Positions 10,361-23,221 of a stretch of DNA of 64,000 nucleotides are shown one piece after another; position 1 is the stretch's first letter, and every line of letters begins with the position of its first letter. Made by a program: the position numbers and the translations under genes. The stretch is from positions 248,001 to 312,000 of the forward strand of contig JAKCOZ010000081.1 of NCBI GenBank assembly GCA_022605955.1, read 5' to 3'. The stretch is from Rallus limicola. Its lineage: Eukaryota; Chordata; Aves; Gruiformes; Rallidae. The notes under the pieces were generated by a model that worked only from the letters and a program-made list of their open reading frames with translations, ran no database searches and was not told where the DNA came from.

Positions 10361-11747
10361 AATGAGATTCACAAAAAATATCTCAGCAGCTAGCAGCAGT
10401 ACAAGCACGGGATGATGATTTTGAAACTTGAGGACAGCAGTGGAGACCAAAGGGTGCACACCTGCTCATGTTACACCTCGAGTTACCTGGAGGTAAATAC
10501 TGTCGTCAAAGCAAACTCCCATTCTGTTACCTTTAGTCACTCTTTTCTGTGGCAATATTGCAGACAGTTAACCATCGTTTGACTAGATTCACTCTCTGTT
10601 TAGGACCCATCAACCTCTGCTGTTTGTAAGGGTGAACACAAAGCCATGGGAGTGCAGAGTTTGACTCCTGCGTCAGACACTGAATAGCAGCTTTGCTGCA
10701 GGGAGAGGTGATTAGCCATGAACCAGAGTCTCTTTGGAAGAAGGCTGTATGAAAAGCCGTGATCTCAAAAGAGGAGGTCAGCTCAGTCTTAGACCACAAA
10801 CAGGACAAGCCTGGTACACATTTTCCCGGTGTTTGATGTGCCCAAGCTGAAAGGACGCTAGATCCTAGTGACAATACCCTAAGCGTCCTCCTGTTGATCT
10901 GTTTATCAAGAACCTTACCAGCATTCAAATGCTAACAGAGCACTGTGCTCACAGATCTTTTCTCCTTGTGTTTTGTTGTCATGATAAAAAGCCCTTATGT
11001 GCCTTCCAGAGCTGTCCACAGAAGTATTATCAGCTCCAAAGCTGTGGTGGATAACTGAAAAGTCACCGCCTGGCTTTTAAGAAGAATTGCTACACAGCAG
11101 TCTCTTCAGACTTGGGCAGGAAAAAAGCCCCACTTAAAACCAAAACCTCCAAACAAAAATCAACAACAAAAACTAAAGGAACACCCCTCCACCCACCGCT
11201 TTGTTTTCTTGAATAAATGGCAATGGACCGACTGTTTACGTAGACTTGTGGTCTGATTCTCCCCTGCTACACTGCAAATTGAGATAGGCACTGCTTTCCT
11301 CTTGTCCAATCCCTGGTCCTTCCCTGTTCTCATAAGAACTCTAAGCATTATTATCTTGGCCTGCTACAGAAGCACAGGATACATTTTTGTAATCCTCACA
11401 CTATAAGCTGGTCAAAAACCTACTCACATCACACTTTAGTGTTACCAGATGTTTTTTCTAGTAACATAGTGGCAGAAAGTCCACCAAGTAACTCGTACAT
11501 ACACTACTTCATGGCTTTCACCCTCCCCTGCTTCCCTCTGATCTACCTTAGAAACTTCTCGATTGTCCCATGTTCAGCTGGATGCATTTCACATTCCTCC
11601 TCCTGATGTAAAGCAATTTCATTTGTAAATTCTGTATAGTGTAAGCTATGTCTTGTGACCCAGCATGACTCTGCCTGGGACTGGGCTGGCCTGGGGAGGT
11701 GTTGTTGGGCAGCTTCTGTTTTAGTGACTCTCACTAACCTCCCACAG
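10361..11747. other. Spacer sequence, nothing recognised
   Basis: Unique-looking, moderately AT-rich sequence. The longest open frame (131 codons, minus, 10533-10928) shows no motif or splice context that I recognise. It is copied almost exactly at 25983-27369. Confidence 0.5.
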
Positions 11748-11870
11748 GTTCTGCTGTCCGATCAATGTAGCAAACCTTGTTGTGAGATGGATCTTCCAAA
11801 AGTCTCTGTTATGTGTCATTTCATCCTGATGAACCCTCCCAGAGAAGTCAGGGATGCTATTCCACACTAT
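11748..11870 (+). other. Candidate plus-strand exon of unknown gene (copy 1)
   Basis: A 123-nt segment, fully open as 41 codons in phase 0-0. It is preceded by CTCACTAACCTCCCACAG (branch-site-like plus acceptor) and followed by GTAAGG (donor). The encoded peptide begins VLLSDQCSKPCCEMDLPK and ends REVRDAIPHY. I do not recognise the family. It could be a captured exon from a neighbouring gene or a chance arrangement. Confidence 0.3.
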
Positions 11871-11954
11871 GTAAGGAACTTACATCTGTGCTGGAGCTTC
11901 CATACTTTTCCTGCACTGCTTTCCTCCACCAAGGAGATGTTATGACACTGTTGT

Positions 11955-12058
11955 ATTGAGGGACATGGTTTAGTGGGAGCTAGTAGTAATAGGTGAATGG
12001 TTGGACTGGATGATCTTTTAGGTCTTTTCCAACCTTGATAATTCTGTGATTCTGTGAA
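11955..12058 (+). mobile_element. CR1 LINE 3' end (spacer copy 1)
   Basis: It contains the conserved CR1 tail (GGACATGGTTTAGTGGGAGC, GGACTGGATGATC, TCTTTTCCAACCTTGATAAT) and ends in two ATTCTGTG octamers at 12041-12056. It is a short 5'-truncated insertion, as is usual for this retroposon of birds and reptiles. Confidence 0.9.
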
Positions 12059-12714
12059 TCACCCAGGAATGCTGTGGCACCTTCCCAAGCACTCTGGCTG
12101 GTGTCCCAGAGGTGCCAGGGCAGGGAGAGCTCCATGACACGTGTTGGCAAGGTGCACACTTCAGGGCAAGGCCACTCATGACTCTTCTCAAGGGCTGTCT
12201 TATTTCTGACAGCCAAAGGACACTATTGGAGAGCACTCCAGAAAGCTGCTCACCTTCCAGCCCCAAATGTCACTCTTTTCCTTAATCACCAAAGGGCTGA
12301 TAGGAATCATTACAAGCTTTCTTTGTCTAGCATCACCATCTTGTATCTCCTTCATGTTTCTGGCAGCAGGGATTCTCAGACCTAAGTCTTCACCCTCCCG
12401 AAGGACGTTTCTCCTAGGAACCTTTTCCCAAGACATGAGCCAACATGTCCCTCAAGGACTGATGCTTTTCACTACAAGGTGTCTGGTTTCCACCCCAATT
12501 TCTCCAGAAACCTGCAAGTCCCTGCTGCTTGCATGCTTACCTGCACCTCAGTGGTGATGATCCAGGACTCGTACGCAGAGTAGAGTGCAGACACCGGTCG
12601 CATTCCACCAAGGGTGCCTGTCCAGAGCAGAGCTCTGCACTCGCAGAGTTTCAAACCTTCCCCGCTGCAGAAAGCGTGGTGCAGACACTGCACTCAGGCT
12701 TCAACTGGGTGGAA
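12059..12714. other. Spacer end with minus-strand exon-like pieces
   Basis: Two minus-strand segments look like exons. The first, 12254-12359, lies between CTGCTGCCAG and GTGAGC and is open in a frame reading MKEIQDGDARQRKL. The second ends at 12541 before GTAAGC and reads SAYESWIITTEVQ. Joining the two directly gives a stop in phase 0, so they do not form an obvious transcript. Neither matches ERICH3 exons that I recognise. They lie between the stop of copy 2 and exon A of copy 1. Confidence 0.3.
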
Positions 12715-12719
12715 ATGAT

Positions 12720-15392
12720 TTACTCAGTAACTGAGTTGCCCCGCACAGAAGTCCCATCCTCTGTGTCACTGACAGGATCTCCAGCGCTGCTGTCTTCATC
12801 ACTGTCCGAGGACACAGAAGGCAGTCCTGATGAGGTGTCACATTCAGATGGGGACTGTGACCTAGGCTGAGAGAGTAAATGAAAAGGACCACCAGTTAAT
12901 TACAGATGCCCTTAATGTGGCCCTAAATTGCATTTCCCTGGCCCTTCATTGTTTCCAAGCTTGGCTGTGGATACAATCAATGGCAGCTGCAATTATACGG
13001 GAAGGTGAGGAAGACACCTGACCTACCGACATTTGGAAAGTAATGTGGGCTAAACACTGATCCACATCACCGCTGTCTCCGTGGCTGTCCGAGGACACAG
13101 AAGGCAGTCCTGATGGGGTGTCACATCCAGCTGGGGACGGTGACCTAGGTGGAGAGAGTTTAGCTTCTCCACTCCTTCCACATGGCTCCAAATTGTCCTC
13201 GTGCTCTGAAAGAAAAGACCCAGACTGTGAGACAGGAAACAGAACTCACACCACAGCCATCCTGGCTGTTCAGGCAGACTGGCTTCAGTCGTCTCTCTTC
13301 GCCTTCGCAAAGCAGAGGCTTCAGTGTTAAAAACAAAGCCATTTAACACACTGTGCTGTGGGGACTACGAGTAAGAGCCCCCCTCCTTCTGCTGCCCAGG
13401 CACGGGCACCACCACATTGCTCATATGTCAGGTGTCCGAGAAGAGGATGCTCCAGGCAAAGCTGGAGGCCCAAAAGCCCAAACCTGCCCCAGGATCACCC
13501 TGCTTGACTATTTGGCATACTGTACCATTTTGGCTGGAGTCTTCCTCACGATCTTCATGCTCTCCACCAGAGAGGCTTTTCCCCTCTTCTTCATCAACAG
13601 TTTGTTCTTTGATGATGACCTCTTCCTCAAATACTACTTCTTTATAGATGACATCTTTCTTGGCAATTTCTTCAACCATTTCTTTGTCTAAGCTTTCTTC
13701 CTGAACGGTTTCTTTGACAACTTCTTTGTCGATAATTTCTTTGACTTTTGTATCAACAGTTTCTTCTCTGTCGTCAATTTTGTCCTCGCCTTCTCCATCA
13801 TTACCTTCCTTCTCTTCTCCGTTGTCACCTTCTTCATCGCTGTCATCTTTGCCATCACCTTTTTCTTCTCTGTACTCCTGGCCTGTCTCCATGTTTTCCT
13901 CAGGAGCTCCTGTACTCTCTCCATTCCCTCCTGAGTCCACATGCTTCTCCTTGCGGTCCTCTTTCCTCACTGTGCGAGGGGATGGCTTTTTGTCCAAATC
14001 CATAGAAATAATGCACCTATAAAAGCCCGAGGAGGACGGGAAAGTGTCACGTTGTGTTGTCTCTGCACGATGGTAGGACAGCCAGCACACAGAGCTAGTC
14101 AGCATTTGTCTCCATACCTGTAGCAAGGAGATGCTCCTTCCACCTTAAGGAACGCGAAGGATCCACTTCTGCCTCCCACCCTGCAGGGCTTCCTATGCCT
14201 GTACTCGCAGCACGTGCTCAACCGATCCACATAAATCCCGTTGAGGAAGAAGGTCAGGCTGAATGGGAAACCACGGTGCCTCTTGGAGATGAACTGAAAG
14301 CTTTCTGAAATGGCAGAGGAAAGGGTTCACAGAAACGGGTTATGCTTTGCTGTCAGCCTCTTGCCATCATCACATCCCATGCCCACCAAAGCAGCCAGCC
14401 CTCTGAGGTCAGGTACTTTGGCTCTCGGCTCTATTAATCGGATGGAAAAAGTCCAGCTCCTCCTCACACCACAGCATTGGCACCTTCCAACCCTGCACTA
14501 CCAAGCTGGACACGCCTGTGACAAGCCACTCCATCCTCAGTTGGCTGCTCACACTGCAGCGGAACAGAACCCGAAGCCTCATGGCCCAGCAAGGTGCCTT
14601 CTGCCACCTCCCCTCCCAGAGTGTGCATTGCGCAGGAAGCTTGGGATCCCTGGAGTGTGCCTGCGTTGATGGGGCCATGCAGCAGCCAGCCAGAGCTCCC
14701 CCAGTGTAGTGCAGGTGTTCCTCAGTGGGTGCCTCCTCACAGAGTGCACCCAGGCTCCCAATGGGGACAGTGGCCATGCCAGGGGCTCTGGGCCCACGCT
14801 CGGACTCATGACCACATTTTAGCCAGTTGCCTGGACCAGCAGTAACAATTTGAGGCCTGACCCTTACCTCCTTCCAACAGGTTGCCTTTGTAGACACAAA
14901 GGTTCTGTCCTCCACAGTGCTGCTGGTAGACTGTGATTTCATCTCTGTCATGAGCAGCACTGCGAGATAAACGGACACGCTTCCCTAGGAAGACCATGGT
15001 GACACGTGCGGTGCTGCAGAGCAGGGACTGGGGAGACACTCTGGCATCCTGAGGCAGGAGAGACACAAAAAGCACATTCATTCACCTGTCTTTCAGAAAT
15101 ACCATGAACCTGCACTCACACTACGTACAGGCACCTTTCAGCATCAGGCCCTTACCCTTCTCGGAGGTTCCTCGGAGCCCTTTGGTACGGTGAGGGAGCG
15201 AAATCGTCTCCTTCGGTACACGCCATTTCTCGCTGCCCCAGCACAGCAGCGGCACTGTGAGTTGCCCCCCACAGAAGTCCCATCCTCTGTGTCACTGACA
15301 GCATCTCCAGCGCTGCTGTCTTCATCACTGTCCGAGCACACAGAAGGCAGTCCTGATGAGGTGTCACATTCAGATGGGGACTGTGACCTAGG
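12720..15392 (-). CDS. ERICH3: ERICH3-like 3' block, copy 2 (six exons, stop codon)
   Basis: Exons are E/A 15156-15392, B1 14868-15048, B2 14118-14304, C 13484-14016, D 13027-13205 and E 12720-12866, with the stop at 12720-12722. All joins keep the frame for 487 codons. It differs from copy 1 at only a few sites. One is the B2 codon near 14241, which encodes Asn (FFLNGIYVD) where copy 1 has Ser; Asn is the residue usually found in ERICH3, so copy 1 is the derived one. D carries the unusual SPSPAGCDT form shared only with copy 1. As in the other blocks, the first exon is an E/A fusion without a visible start. Confidence 0.8.
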
Positions 15393-15552
15393 CTGAGAGA
15401 GTAAATGAAAAGGACCACCAGTTAATTACAGATGCCCTTAATGTGGCCCTAAATTGCATTTCCCTGGCCCTTCATTGTTTCCAAGCTTGGCTGTGGATAC
15501 AATCAATGGCAGCTGCAATTATACGGGAAGGTGAGGAAGACACCTGACCTAC

Positions 15553-16848
15553 CGACATTTGCAAAGTAATGTGGGCTAAACACTGATCCACATCACCGCT
15601 GTCTCCGTGGCTGTCCGAGGACACAGAAGGCAGTCCTGATGGGGTGTCACATGCAGATGGGGACGGTGACCTAGGTGGAGAGAGTTTAGCTTCTCCACTC
15701 CTTCCACATGGCTCCAAATTGTCCTCGTGCTCTGAAAGAAAAGACCCAGACTGTGAGACAGGAAACAGAACTCACACCACAGCCATCCTGGCTGTTCAGG
15801 CAGACTGGCTTCAGTCGTCTCTCTTCGCCTTCGCAAAGCAGAGGCTTCAGTGTTAAAAACAAAGCCATTTAACACACTGTGCTGTGGGGACTACGAGTAA
15901 GAGCCCCCCTCCTTCTGCTGCCCAGGCACGGGCACCACCACATTGCTCATATGTCAGGTGTCCGAGAAGAGGATGCTCCAGGCAAAGCTGGAGGCCCACG
16001 AGCCCAAACCTGCCCCAGGATCACCCTGCTTGACTATTTGGCATACTGTACCATTTTGGCTGGAGTCTTCCTCACGATCTTCATGCTCTCCACCAGAGAG
16101 GCTTTTCCCCTCTTCTTCATCAACAGTTTGTTCTTTGATGATGACCTCTTCCTCAAATACTACTTCTTTATAGATGACATCTTTCTTGGCAATTTCTTCA
16201 ACCATTTCTTTGTCTAAGCTTTCTTCCTGAACGATTTCTTTGACAACTTCTTTGTCGATAATTTCTTTGACTTTTGTATCAACAGTTTCTTCTCTGTCGT
16301 CAATTTTGTCCTCGCCTTCTCCATCATTAACTTCCTTCTCTTCTCCGTTGTCACCTTCTTCATCGCTCCACAGTGCTGCTGGTAGACTGCGATTTCATCT
16401 CTGTCATGAGCAGCACTGCGAGATAAACGGACACGCTTCCCTAGGAAGACCATGGTGACACGTGCGGTGCTGCAGAGCAGGGACTGGGGAGACACTCTGG
16501 CATCCTGAGGCAGGAGAGACACAAAAAGCACATTCATTCACCTGTCTTTCAGAAATACCATGAACCTGCACTCACACTACGTACAGGCACCTTTCAGCAT
16601 CAGGCCCTTACCCTTCTCGGAGGTTCCTCGGAGCCCTTTGGTACGGTGAGGGAGCGAAATCGTCTCCTTCGGTACACGCCATTTCTCGCTGCCTCAGCAC
16701 AGCAGCGGCACTGTGAGTTGCCCCCCACAGAAGTCCCATCCTCTGTGTCACTGACAGCATCTCCAGCGCTGCTGTCTTCATCACTGTCCGAGGACACAGA
16801 AGGCAGTCCTGATGAGGTGTCACATTCAGATGGGGACCGTGACCTAGG
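15553..16848 (-). pseudogene. ERICH3-like short module, out-of-frame fusion
   Basis: Exons are E/A 16612-16848, B1-C 16010-16504 and D 15553-15731. The C part is read as the basic Lys-rich tail, with a stop at 16214. The E/A exon codes CCAEAARN in place of CCAGAARN because of the shared C-to-T change near 16694. Confidence 0.72.
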
Positions 16849-17008
16849 CTGAGAGAGTAAATGAAAAGGACCACCAGTTAATTACAGATGCCCTTAATGT
16901 GGCCCTAAATTGCATTTCCCTGGCCCTTCATTGTTTCCAAGCTTGGCTGTGGATACAATCAATGGCAGCTGCAATTATACGGGAAGGTGAGGAAGACACC
17001 TGACCTAC

Positions 17009-18304
17009 CGACATTTGCAAAGTAATGTGGGCTAAACACTGATCCACATCACCGCTGTCTCCGTGGCTGTCCGAGGACACAGAAGGCAGTCCTGATGGGG
17101 TGTCACATGCAGATGGGGACGGTGACCTAGGTGGAGAGAGTTTAGCTTCTCCACTCCTTCCACATGGCTCCAAATTGTCCTCGTGCTCTGAAAGAAAAGA
17201 CCCAGACTGTGAGACAGGAAACAGAACTCACACCACAGCCATCCTGGCTGTTCAGGCAGACTGGCTTCAGTCGTCTCTCTTCGCCTTCGCAAAGCAGAGG
17301 CTTCAGTGTTAAAAACAAAGCCATTTAACACACTGTGCTGTGGGGACTACGAGTAAGAGCCCCCCTCCTTCTGCTGCCCAGGCACGGGCACCACCACATT
17401 GCTCATATGTCAGGTGTCCGAGAAGAGGATGCTCCAGGCAAAGCTGGAGGCCCACGAGCCCAAACCTGCCCCAGGATCACCCTGCTTGACTATTTGGCAT
17501 ACTGTACCATTTTGGCTGGAGTCTTCCTCACGATCTTCATGCTCTCCACCAGAGAGGCTTTTCCCCTCTTCTTCATCAACAGTTTGTTCTTTGATGATGA
17601 CCTCTTCCTCAAATACTACTTCTTTATAGATGACATCTTTCTTGGCAATTTCTTCAACCATTTCTTTGTCTAAGCTTTCTTCCTGAACGATTTCTTTGAC
17701 AACTTCTTTGTCGATAATTTCTTTGACTTTTGTATCAACAGTTTCTTCTCTGTCGTCAATTTTGTCCTCGCCTTCTCCATCATTAACTTCCTTCTCTTCT
17801 CCGTTGTCACCTTCTTCATCGCTCCACAGTGCTGCTGGTAGACTGCGATTTCATCTCTGTCATGAGCAGCACTGCGAGATAAACGGACACGCTTCCCTAG
17901 GAAGACCATGGTGACACGTGCGGTGCTGCAGAGCAGGGACTGGGGAGACACTCTGGCATCCTGAGGCAGGAGAGACACAAAAAGCACATTCATTCACCTG
18001 TCTTTCAGAAATACCATGAACCTGCACTCACACTACGTACAGGCACCTTTCAGCATCAGGCCCTTACCCTTCTCGGAGGTTCCTCGGAGCCCTTTGGTAC
18101 GGTGAGGGAGCGAAATCGTCTCCTTCGGTACACGCCATTTCTCGCTGCCTCAGCACAGCAGCGGCACTGTGAGTTGCCCCCCACAGAAGTCCCATCCTCT
18201 GTGTCACTGACAGCATCTCCAGCGCTGCTGTCTTCATCACTGTCCGAGGACACAGAAGGCAGTCCTGATGAGGTGTCACATTCAGATGGGGACCGTGACC
18301 TAGG
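17009..18304 (-). pseudogene. ERICH3-like short module, out-of-frame fusion
   Basis: Exons are E/A 18068-18304, B1-C 17466-17960 and D 17009-17187. It is nearly identical to the preceding unit, including the CCAEAARN variant. The basic tail stops at 17670. Confidence 0.72.
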
Positions 18305-18464
18305 CTGAGAGAGTAAATGAAAAGGACCACCAGTTAATTACAGATGCCCTTAATGTGGCCCTAAATTGCATTTCCCTGGCCCTTCATTGTTTCCAAGCTT
18401 GGCTGTGGATACAATCAATGGCAGCTGCAATTATACGGGAAGGTGAGGAAGACACCTGACCTAC

Positions 18465-19760
18465 CGACATTTGCAAAGTAATGTGGGCTAAACACTGATC
18501 CACATCACCGCTGTCTCCGTGGCTGTCCGAGGACACAGAAGGCAGTCCTGATGGGGTGTCACATTCAGATGGGGACGGTGACCTAGGTGGAGAGAGTTTA
18601 GCTTCTCCACTCCTTCCACATGGCTCCAAATTGTCCTCGTGCTCTGAAAGAAAAGACCCAGACTGTGAGACAGGAAACAGAACTCACACCACAACCATCC
18701 TGGCTGTTCAGGCAGACTGGCTTCAGTCGTCTCTCTTCGCCTTCGCAAAGCAGAGGCTTCAGTGTTAAAAACAAAGCCATTTAACACACTGTGCTGTGGG
18801 GACTACGAGTAAGAGCCCCCCTCCTTCTGCTGCCCAGGCACGGGCACCACCACATTGCTCATATGTCAGGTGTCCGAGAAGAGGATGCTCCAGGCAAAGC
18901 TGGAGGCCCACGAGCCCAAACCTGCCCCAGGATCACCCTGCTTGACTATTTGGCATACTGTACCATTTTGGCTGGAGTCTTCCTCACGATCTTCATGCTC
19001 TCCACCAGAGAGGCTTTTCCCCTCTTCTTCATCAACAGTTTGTTCTTTGATGATGACCTCTTCCTCAAATACTACTTCTTTATAGATGACATCTTTCTTG
19101 GCAATTTCTTCAACCATTTCTTTGTCTAAGCTTTCTTCCTGAACGATTTCTTTGACAACTTCTTTGTCGATAATTTCTTTGACTTTTGTATCAACAGTTT
19201 CTTCTCTGTCGTCAATTTTGTCCTCGCCTTCTCCATCATTAACTTCCTTCTCTTCTCCGTTGTCACCTTCTTCATCGCTCCACAGTGCTGCTGGTAGACT
19301 GTGATTTCATCTCTGTCATGAGCAGCACTGCGAGATAAACGGACACGCTTCCCTAGGAAGACCATGGTGACACGTGCGGTGCTGCAGAGCAGGGACTGGG
19401 GAGACACTCTGGCATCCTGAGGCAGGAGAGACACAAAAAGCACATTCATTCACCTGTCTTTCAGAAATACCATGAACCTGCACTCACACTACGTACAGGC
19501 ACCTTTCAGCATCAGGCCCTTACCCTTCTCGGAGGTTCCTCGGAGCCCTTTGGTACGGTGAGGGAGCGAAATCGTCTCCTTCGGTACACGCCATTTCTCG
19601 CTGCCCCAGCACAGCAGCGGCACTGTGAGTTGCCCCCCACAGAAGTCCCATCCTCTGTGTCACTGACAGCATCTCCAGCGCTGCTGTCTTCATCACTGTC
19701 CGAGGACACAGAAGGCAGTCCTGATGAGGTGTCACATTCAGATGGGGACCGTGACCTAGG
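18465..19760 (-). pseudogene. ERICH3-like short module, out-of-frame fusion
   Basis: Exons are E/A 19524-19760, B1-C 18922-19416 and D 18465-18643. D has the SPSPSECDT form, which matches the paralogous exon E. The basic tail stops at 19126. Confidence 0.72.
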
Positions 19761-19920
19761 CTGAGAGAGTAAATGAAAAGGACCACCAGTTAATTACAGA
19801 TGCCCTTAATGTGGCCCTAAATTGCATTTCCCTGGCCCTTCATTGTTTCCAAGCTTGGCTGTGGATACAATCAATGGCAGCTGCAATTATACGGGAAGGT
19901 GAGGAAGACACCTGACCTAC

Positions 19921-21216
19921 CGACATTTGCAAAGTAATGTGGGCTAAACACTGATCCACATCACCGCTGTCTCCGTGGCTGTCCGAGGACACAGAAGGCA
20001 GTCCTGATGGGGTGTCACATGCAGATGGGGACGGTGACCTAGGTGGAGAGAGTTCAGCTTCTCCACTCCTTCCACATGGCTCCAAATTGTCCTCGTGCTC
20101 TGAAAGAAAAGACCCAGACTGTGAGACAGGAAACAGAACTCACACCACAACCATCCTGGCTGTTCAGGCAGACTAGCTTCAGTCGTCTCTCTTCGCCTTC
20201 GCAAAGCAGAGGCTTCAGTGTTAAAAACAAAGCCATTTAACACACTGTGCTGTGGGGACTACGAGTAAGAGCCCCCCTCCTTCTGCTGCCCAGGCACGGG
20301 CACCACCACATTGCTCATATGTCAGGTGTCCGAGAAGAGGATGCTCCAGGCAAAGCTGGAGGCCCACGAGCCCAAACCTGCCCCAGGATCACCCTGCTTG
20401 ACTATTTGGCATACTGTACCATTTTGGCTGGAGTCTTCCTCACGATCTTCATGCTCTCCACCAGAGAGGCTTTTCCCCTCTTCTTCATCAACAGTTTGTT
20501 CTTTGATGATGACCTCTTCCTCAAATACTACTTCTTTATAGATGACATCTTTCTTGGCAATTTCTTCAACCATTTCTTTGTCTAAGCTTTCTTCCTGAAC
20601 GATTTCTTTGACAACTTCTTTGTCGATAATTTCTTTGACTTTTGTATCAACAGTTTCTTCTCTGTCGTCAATTTTGTCCTCGCCTTCTCCATCATTAACT
20701 TCCTTCTCTTCTCCGTTGTCACCTTCTTCATCGCTCCACAGTGCTGCTGGTAGACTGTGATTTCATCTCTGTCATGAGCAGCACTGCGAGATAAACGGAC
20801 ACGCTTCCCTAGGAAGACCATGGTGACACGTGCGGTGCTGCAGAGCAGGGACTGGGGAGACACTCTGGCATCCTGAGGCAGGAGAGACACAAAAAGCACA
20901 TTCATTCACCTGTCTTTCAGAAATACCATGAACCTGCACTCACACTACGTACAGGCACCTTTCAGCATCAGGCCCTTACCCTTCTCGGAGGTTCCTCGGA
21001 GCCCTTTGGTACGGTGAGGGAGCGAAATCGTCTCCTTCGGTACACGCCATTTCTCGCTGCCCCAGCACAGCAGCGGCACTGTGAGTTGCCCCCCACAGAA
21101 GTCCCATCCTCTGTGTCACTGACAGCATCTCCAGCGCTGCTGTCTTCATCACTGTCCGAGGACACAGAAGGCAGTCCTGATGAGGTGTCACATTCAGATG
21201 GGGACCGTGACCTAGG
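19921..21216 (-). pseudogene. ERICH3-like short module, out-of-frame fusion
   Basis: Exons are E/A 20980-21216, B1-C 20378-20872 and D 19921-20099. D has a private Lys-to-Glu change (GEAELSPP) from a T-to-C change near 20054. The basic tail stops at 20582. Confidence 0.72.
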
Positions 21217-21376
21217 CTGAGAGAGTAAATGAAAAGGACCACCAGTTAATTACAGATGCCCTTAATGTGGCCCTAAATTGCATTTCCCTGGCCCTTCATT
21301 GTTTCCAAGCTTGGCTGTGGATACAATCAATGGCAGCTGCAATTATACGGGAAGGTGAGGAAGACACCTGACCTAC

Positions 21377-22846
21377 CGACATTTGCAAAGTAATGTGGGC
21401 TAAACACTGATCCACATCACCGCTGTCTCCGTGGCTGTCCGAGGACACAGAAGGCAGTCCTGATGGGGTGTCACATTCAGATGGGGACGGTGACCTAGGT
21501 GGAGAGAGTTTAGCTTCTCCACTCCTTCCACATGGCTCCAAATTGTCCTCGTGCTCTGAAAGAAAAGACCCAGACTGTGAGACAGGAAACAGAACTCACA
21601 CCACAACCATCCTGGCTGTTCAGGCAGACTGGCTTCAGTCGTCTCTCTTCGCCTTCGCAAAGCAGAGGCTTCAGTGTTAAAAACAAAGCCATTTAACACA
21701 CTGTGCTGTGGGGACTACGAGTAAGAGCCCCCCTCCTTCTGCTGCCCAGGCACGGGCACCACCACATTGCTCATATGTCAGGTGTCCGAGAAGAGGATGC
21801 TCCAGGCAAAGCTGGAGGCCCACGAGCCCAAACCTGCCCCAGGATCACCCTGCTTGACTATTTGGCATACTGTACCATTTTGGCTGGAGTCTTCCTCATG
21901 ATCTTCATGCTCTCCACCAGAGAGGCTTTTCCCCTCTTCTTCATCAACAGTTTGTTCTTTGATGATGACCTCTTCCTCAAATACTACTTCTTTATAGATG
22001 ACATCTTTCTTGGCAATTTCTTCAACCATTTCTTTGTCTAAGCTTTCTTCCTGAACGATTTCTTTGACAACTTCTTTGTCGATAATTTCTTTGACTTTTG
22101 TATCAACAGTTTCTTCTCTGTCGTCAATTTTGTCCTCGCCTTCTCCATCATTAACTTCCTTCTCTTCTCCGTTGTCACCTTCTTCATCGCTCCACAGTGC
22201 TGCTGGTAGACTGTGATTTCATCTCTGTCATGAGCAGCACTGCGAGTGGCCATGCCAGGGGCTCTGGGCCCACGCTCGGACTCATGCCCACATTTTAGCC
22301 AGTTGCCTGGACCAGCAGGAACAATTTGAGGCCTGACCCTTACCTCCTTCCAACAGGTTGCCTTTGTAGACACAAAGGTTCTGTCCTCCACAGTGCTGCT
22401 GGTAGACTGCGATTTCATCTCTGTCATGAGCAGCACTGCGAGATAAACGGACACGCTTCCCTAGGAAGACCATGGTGACACGTGCGGTGCTGCAGAGCAG
22501 GGACTGGGGAGGCACTCTGGCATCCTGAGGCAGGAGAGACACAAAAAGCACATTCATTCACCTTTCAGAAATACCATGAACCTGCACTCACACTACGTAC
22601 AGGCACCTTTCAGCATCAGGCCCTTACCCTTCTTGGAGGTTCCTCGGAGCCCTTTGGTACGGTGAGGGAGCGAAATCGTCTCCTTCGGTACACGCCATTT
22701 CTCGCTGCCCCAGCGTGTTCATCTCTCTTTTCCAGGGGTGGATGTGGCACTGGTATTCTGGGTTTCTTCATGGTGGGACGGTGACAGTAGGATACATCAG
22801 CCACAGCTCCCATGGAGATTCTACAGCATAAGCCTTTGCGTTCCTC
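21377..22846 (-). pseudogene. ERICH3-like 5'-most module of unit 2 with duplicated B1
   Basis: Exons are A 22628-22846, complete B1 22344-22524, partial B1 joined to C (21834 to about 22246) and D 21377-21555. It is the counterpart of 5751-7224, with the same junction between B1 intron and partial B1 (CATGGCCACTCGCAG on the coding strand). A 4-bp loss at about 22563 lies in the intron between A and B1. The exon signals are otherwise intact. Confidence 0.7.
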
Positions 22847-23221
22847 CTGCAGAAATGGTTTAACCAGGTCAAACAAGCTCTGCAAAAATAGCCCCTGAGC
22901 ATAGGAAATGCACCAGGGTCTGCCTGTGCTTTACACTGAGAAACACTGTGGAATAATTACTGGAGGTGACTTAAAAATTAAAATTTATGTTCACACTGTA
23001 AGCAAGGGTTCAGCATTCAGAAATCTCCTGGGGTGCCAGAATGTTTCTCCAGACGTTCTCTAGGCAATCTCGGAGGCTGGCAACATCCGGGGAGCTTGAT
23101 GCACCGACCCTGAGAGAGTGCCGGTGTCCTGATCTCATGAGACCCAGATCATCACAGTGTTTTGGGGCTGGGAATTCGGGATAAGAGCCTGCTGGGAAAC
23201 ACTGGGGATGGGGGGGAGGGG

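Larger units (their letters stand above)
1..12714. repeat. Higher-order repeat unit 1 (12.7 kb)
   Basis: The unit begins at the ATGATTTACTCAG sequence at position 1, which recurs at 12715 and 28337. It holds one full ERICH3-like block (about 2.5 kb), two 1456-bp modules, one variant module with a duplicated B1 exon, and a spacer from 7225 to 12714. The spacing of the D exons shows the nesting: 2526, 1456, 1456 and then 7276 bp. Where the true rearrangement boundary lies within the unit is uncertain. Confidence 0.9.
15393..21216. repeat. 1456-bp tandem array, four units
   Basis: Four head-to-tail copies of the 1456-bp unit with exact spacing between D exons (15472, 16928, 18384, 19840 and 21296 are all 1456 apart). 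All use the CACAG fusion junction. Two neighbouring units share a private C-to-T change in the E/A exon (GCTGCCTCAGCAC near 16690 and 18146), which suggests they derive from each other. Confidence 0.92.
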
